This document shows, piece after piece, positions 61,086 to 64,000 of a stretch of DNA of 64,000 nucleotides. Numbering within the stretch: position 1 is the stretch's first letter; each line of letters starts with the position of its first letter. The translations under genes were made by a program, and so were the position numbers. Location: assembly GCA_964468125.1 (NCBI GenBank), contig CAYXVF010000011.1:1-64000 (forward strand), written 5' to 3'. The notes below the pieces were generated by a model, which was not told where the DNA came from, did not search any database, and saw only the letters and a list, made by a program, of their open reading frames with translations. Source of the DNA: CAYXVF01 sp964468125 (GTDB lineage: Bacteria > Myxococcota > XYA12-FULL-58-9 > CAYXVF01).

Positions 61086-61451
61086 CTAGCGCCGAAGCCC
61101 GGCGCCTTTGGTGGAAGGGGGAGCGAGTCCGTCGGGTTTCTTCTGCGCCGATTTTCGCTTCTGCCGCGCAACCACCTCGCCCCGCGCACTCTGGACCACG
61201 GCCTGCGTGACCGGCACGAAGAGCGTGAGCGTGACCTGCTCCGCGGCGGTTGCGCCGCCGGAAAGCCTACGAATCCCTTCGATCGCGAGTCCGAGCTGCT
61301 TGAGCATGTCGTAGAGCTCGGGCGCCGAGAACTTCGTGGTCAGCTCGGACGCCAGGCGGGCGAGGGCCGGCTCGTTGGCGACGAGATCATCGCCCCGGCG
61401 CCCGAGGAACGGGCGCAGCATCGCCGGAAACGGGTTCTCGGGAGGATTCAC
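61086..61451 (-). CDS. Hypothetical helical protein downstream of alpha-2-macroglobulin
   Basis: About 121 residues, predicted helical, with LVANEPALARLASELTTKF and APELYDMLKQLGLAIEGIRR; the C-terminus is basic (ARQKRKSAQKKPDG). No family recognised. The GTG at 61451 has GGGAG directly upstream; an ATG at 61421 is an alternative. It follows the macroglobulin gene by 47 bases in the same orientation, so it may be its partner. Confidence 0.55.
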   Translation of the reverse strand: MNPPENPFPAMLRPFLGRRGDDLVANEPALARLASELTTKFSAPELYDMLKQLGLAIEGIRRLSGGATAAEQVTLTLFVPVTQAVVQSARGEVVARQKRKSAQKKPDGLAPPSTKGAGLRR

Positions 61452-61498
61452 CTCCCGAGTTTCGCATGTGCGATGCGTTTGCGCCAGTCGGCGCGCCC

Positions 61499-64000
61499 TC
61501 AGGGCGTGATCGTCACCTCGATGGGCTCTGCCCACACCTTCTTGTCGTCGGTGTAGTACAGGTACGCCCGGGACGCCGGTGAGGTATATCGGCCGGGCAC
61601 CGTCGCCATCAGCTCGAGCGGGATCTCCACCTTCTCTCCGGGTTTCATCTGCCGGAAGTAGAGGATCACCTCTCGGGCCTGCGTCTCGTAGAAGGCGATG
61701 AGACCCTTCTCCCGCAGCTCCTTGAGCTGCCAGGTTTGAAAGGTGAGACCGCCGGGCAGCCCAACCCGGGCCAAGGTCATCGGGCGTCCCTCCTGCAGCG
61801 TGTTCTCGAGCACGGCAGTCATGCGCACCGTCTCGCCCATGGCGAGCTTTTCCTTGGCGATGCTCGTTTCCAGGCTGAGTCCTGCCTCTGGATGGTCCTG
61901 GCCGCGCTCGACGTAGTACTCGACGCCGACCTCGTAGGGGATCTCCCCCTTGCCTTCGTGGCGGACACTGATCTGGTTTTCCCCGAGCTTCAGCCCGCTC
62001 TCAAAGCCGTCGAAGACCAGGGCTTCGGACTGTCCCGCTTCGTAGCGCTGGGTTGCCACCACTTGTCCGTTGACGAGGAGGGTGACCGCTCCAGACGTGC
62101 TCGCTTTCTGCGCGGCCTGACCAAAGGCGGTGATCGCCCGCAGGGCCATCACCGTCGCCTGAGTGGCGCCGAAGGCACCGTACTGCCGTTGTTGGGTGAG
62201 CCAACTCACCGCTTTTTGAGCGCGGGGCAGATTCCCCTCACTCTTGAGCATGGCAAGCACGGCGAGGCCCGTCGTCTCGACACTGAGATTCTTGCCGGTG
62301 GACCGGGTGATCGAGTGCGTGCTCCCGTCAAAGGAGCCGTCGGGCTCCTGTAGCGCGATGAGCTTCTTGAGAGCGGCCTGACCCTCCTTCTGCATCTTCG
62401 GGAGAGTCAGCAGGGTGTTGGCGGCGAGGGCCAGGATATACGGGTCCTGGCTGTTCTTCGCCGCGGAGGCGAGCGCGCCTACTTCCTTTGCAAAGCGATC
62501 TCCGTAGCCGGCTTCGGTCACCGCGTAGGTGATGTAGGCGTTGGTGATCTCCGGGTCCGCACGCCCAAAGCTGTCGAGCGCCTTGGAGTCACGCTCGAAC
62601 CCGCCCTGACCGTCACGGCGCTGCTCCAGATACTTCACCGTGCGCGCGAGCATCGCGTCGTCCACACCCCCGTAAACCCGTTTCATGTCCGCGAACTCGA
62701 GGACACCGTACGCGGTCAGGGCTTCGTGTGCCGGCGTGCTACCAAACCACTCGTAACCCTTTTCCTGGGTCTCAAAGCTCACGAGCCGCTTGTAGCCCTT
62801 GTCCAGGAGCTCACCCGCACGGGCAAGAACGGCCGGGTCCCCCTGACCGCTCGACTGGAGATAGTCCATCACCAACACGTTCGGGTAGTTGCTCGAGCTC
62901 GTCTGCTCGAAGCAGCCGTAGGGCTCCCGCAGAATCCCTTCGAGTCCTGAAACCAGTGTGGCGGTGATGCTCGGATAGACCGTCACCTGCGCCTTCGCCG
63001 TGCCCTCGATCGCGCCGGTCAAGTCCACGATCGCCTCCGAGCTCTCGCGCACCGTCCCGGAGGTGGCGACGATCCGAGGAAAGCCCTTGGGGACGACCTT
63101 CATCGGCCGAACGATTTCGTCCTGCAGGCCGGCCGACGACGCGGAGATGCGCACCTCCGAAGCGCCGCGCGTCCCCGTCACCGTGAGCGGATAGAACAGG
63201 CTCGCTCGCTCCTTGGCTCCGAGACCGTCTCCCGGGAGCGCGACGTTGTCGTTCAACTTCAGAAGATCCCCGAAGCTCGCCGACAAGCTGACTTGCGCCT
63301 TTTCGTCCCGTTCGTTGCTGAGGGTCAGCGGAATGCGCGGCTCATCGCCGGCGCTGACTTCCAGTGGCAGCTTGACGTTGAGAGAGAACGGGAGACTCGA
63401 CTCGAAGGTCTTCTCCTTTCGCCCGAGCGCGTCGCCGCCTGCGCCCTCGGCGAAGATGCGAAAAGAGGTCACCGCGTCCGACAGGAAGAAGCGCACCTTG
63501 GCCTGCCCCTTCGCATCGGTCTTGATGCGTGGCGACCAGTAGATCGTTTCCCGGAAGTCGCTGCGTACGCCGGTGAATTCTCCCGTGTAGCTCGGCAGCG
63601 GAAACTCGCGCACCGGCGCGTACTGCGGGGCGAGCTCCCTTTTCTTCTCAAAGAGCTGGGCGCGGGCCCAGTCTTTGTCAGCCCCCATTTCCCTGCGGGC
63701 CGGCGGCTCCGCCGCGATTTCTCCCTCCATCGGCATGTCGTCCGCCTCGACATCCATCATCTGGTCGCCGGGGGCCTCTGCCTCCGCTGCGAGCGCTTGC
63801 GCCAACGGCTGCGCCTGGTTCGCCATCGCGTCGAGCTTGCCGAGCTCCGCGGGCTCGGCGTCGGGCGCGGGCTCTTCCATGCCCATGGGCACGGCGGGGG
63901 CCGGAGGCGGCACCGCAGCGGGACGTCTTCGTGCGGCGCCCTTCCTTGCGCCGATGCGTTCGACCGCCAAGCCGTCGGCCATGCCTCCGCCCGCGGCACC
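61499..64000 (-). CDS. Alpha-2-macroglobulin family protein (5' end outside window)
   Basis: The frame is open from the window edge to the stop at 61499, so the N-terminus is missing. A Pro/Ala/Glu-rich linker is followed by the bait-region-adjacent beta domains (TIYWSPRIKTDAKGQAKVRF, DAVTSFRIFAEG), the thioester domain with PYGCFEQTSS (CxEQ; Cys codon at 62914-62912, Gln at 62905-62903) and repeated alpha-helical hairpins typical of the thioester domain (TTGLAVLAML, ITNAYITYA). The receptor-like C-terminal beta domain ends at the stop. Bacterial members sit in the periplasm and trap invading peptidases through the thioester. Confidence 0.9.
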   Translation of the reverse strand, partial: GAAGGGMADGLAVERIGARKGAARRRPAAVPPPAPAVPMGMEEPAPDAEPAELGKLDAMANQAQPLAQALAAEAEAPGDQMMDVEADDMPMEGEIAAEPPARREMGADKDWARAQLFEKKRELAPQYAPVREFPLPSYTGEFTGVRSDFRETIYWSPRIKTDAKGQAKVRFFLSDAVTSFRIFAEGAGGDALGRKEKTFESSLPFSLNVKLPLEVSAGDEPRIPLTLSNERDEKAQVSLSASFGDLLKLNDNVALPGDGLGAKERASLFYPLTVTGTRGASEVRISASSAGLQDEIVRPMKVVPKGFPRIVATSGTVRESSEAIVDLTGAIEGTAKAQVTVYPSITATLVSGLEGILREPYGCFEQTSSSNYPNVLVMDYLQSSGQGDPAVLARAGELLDKGYKRLVSFETQEKGYEWFGSTPAHEALTAYGVLEFADMKRVYGGVDDAMLARTVKYLEQRRDGQGGFERDSKALDSFGRADPEITNAYITYAVTEAGYGDRFAKEVGALASAAKNSQDPYILALAANTLLTLPKMQKEGQAALKKLIALQEPDGSFDGSTHSITRSTGKNLSVETTGLAVLAMLKSEGNLPRAQKAVSWLTQQRQYGAFGATQATVMALRAITAFGQAAQKASTSGAVTLLVNGQVVATQRYEAGQSEALVFDGFESGLKLGENQISVRHEGKGEIPYEVGVEYYVERGQDHPEAGLSLETSIAKEKLAMGETVRMTAVLENTLQEGRPMTLARVGLPGGLTFQTWQLKELREKGLIAFYETQAREVILYFRQMKPGEKVEIPLELMATVPGRYTSPASRAYLYYTDDKKVWAEPIEVTITP

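Overview
The window reads as chromosomal DNA of a GC-rich Myxococcota (myxobacterium-like) bacterium. This is an inference from gene content: a myxobacterial-type carotenoid locus with a CarA/CarH-like MerR regulator, a complete lower mevalonate operon, two eukaryotic-type Ser/Thr kinases, PilZ proteins, many lipoproteins with Asp-rich calcium-binding repeats, and a decayed sigma factor/caspase/surface-repeat module. No rRNA, tRNA, CRISPR array or insertion sequence was recognised.

Layout. 1-4.5 kb is an eroded accessory zone. It holds a truncated thrombospondin type-3 repeat lipoprotein, a VapBC toxin-antitoxin pair, a displaced 72-bp copy of the repeat tract, and a multiply frameshifted remnant of a sigma factor/caspase/LA_2272-like repeat locus. 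4.5-7.3 kb encodes a di-haem cytochrome c peroxidase lipoprotein and an acyl-CoA dehydrogenase. The next ~340 bp is bounded by a perfect 19-bp inverted repeat. 7.7-11 kb encodes a large calcium-binding lipoprotein with resemblance to the anthrax protective antigen (binary toxin B) family and a C-terminal beta-propeller; it is split by one frameshift. 11-20.4 kb is a 3001-codon polymorphic toxin candidate ending in a nucleic-acid deaminase-like domain, overlapped by a SUKH (SMI1/KNR4) immunity gene.

20.6-27.6 kb (minus strand) is a tightly overlapping isoprenoid operon: mvaD, phosphomevalonate kinase, a fused HMG-CoA reductase-mevalonate kinase, idi, then an oligopeptidase B-like peptidase. 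It supplies IPP/DMAPP to the flanking carotenoid genes. crtD-crtC-glycosyltransferase run on the plus strand from 27.7 kb. crtI-crtB-CruA-type cyclase-small ORF-acyltransferase run on the minus strand from 39.6 kb, and a CarA-like regulator is divergent from crtI. Together they suggest a hydroxylated, possibly monocyclic, glycosylated and acylated carotenoid. A three-gene di-haem/outer-membrane operon (31.3-34.4 kb) lies inside the carotenoid region.

40-64 kb is mostly housekeeping and signalling: a Ser/Thr kinase with a PEGA-like end, an HU-family protein, peptide deformylase followed by an internally repeated lipoprotein, a MutH homologue with an alpha/beta hydrolase, a PilZ protein, a heterodimeric ABC exporter, a signal-peptidase-like protein lacking both catalytic residues, a MoaD-MoaE fusion, a kinase with two receiver-like regions and a PilZ domain, a transglutaminase-like lipoprotein, a HemW-like radical SAM protein, a DoxX protein, and the C-terminal part of an alpha-2-macroglobulin.

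The candidates most worth follow-up are the giant deaminase toxin with an internal HExxH motif, the PA-like propeller lipoprotein, the active-site-less signal peptidase, and the expanded carotenoid/mevalonate locus.
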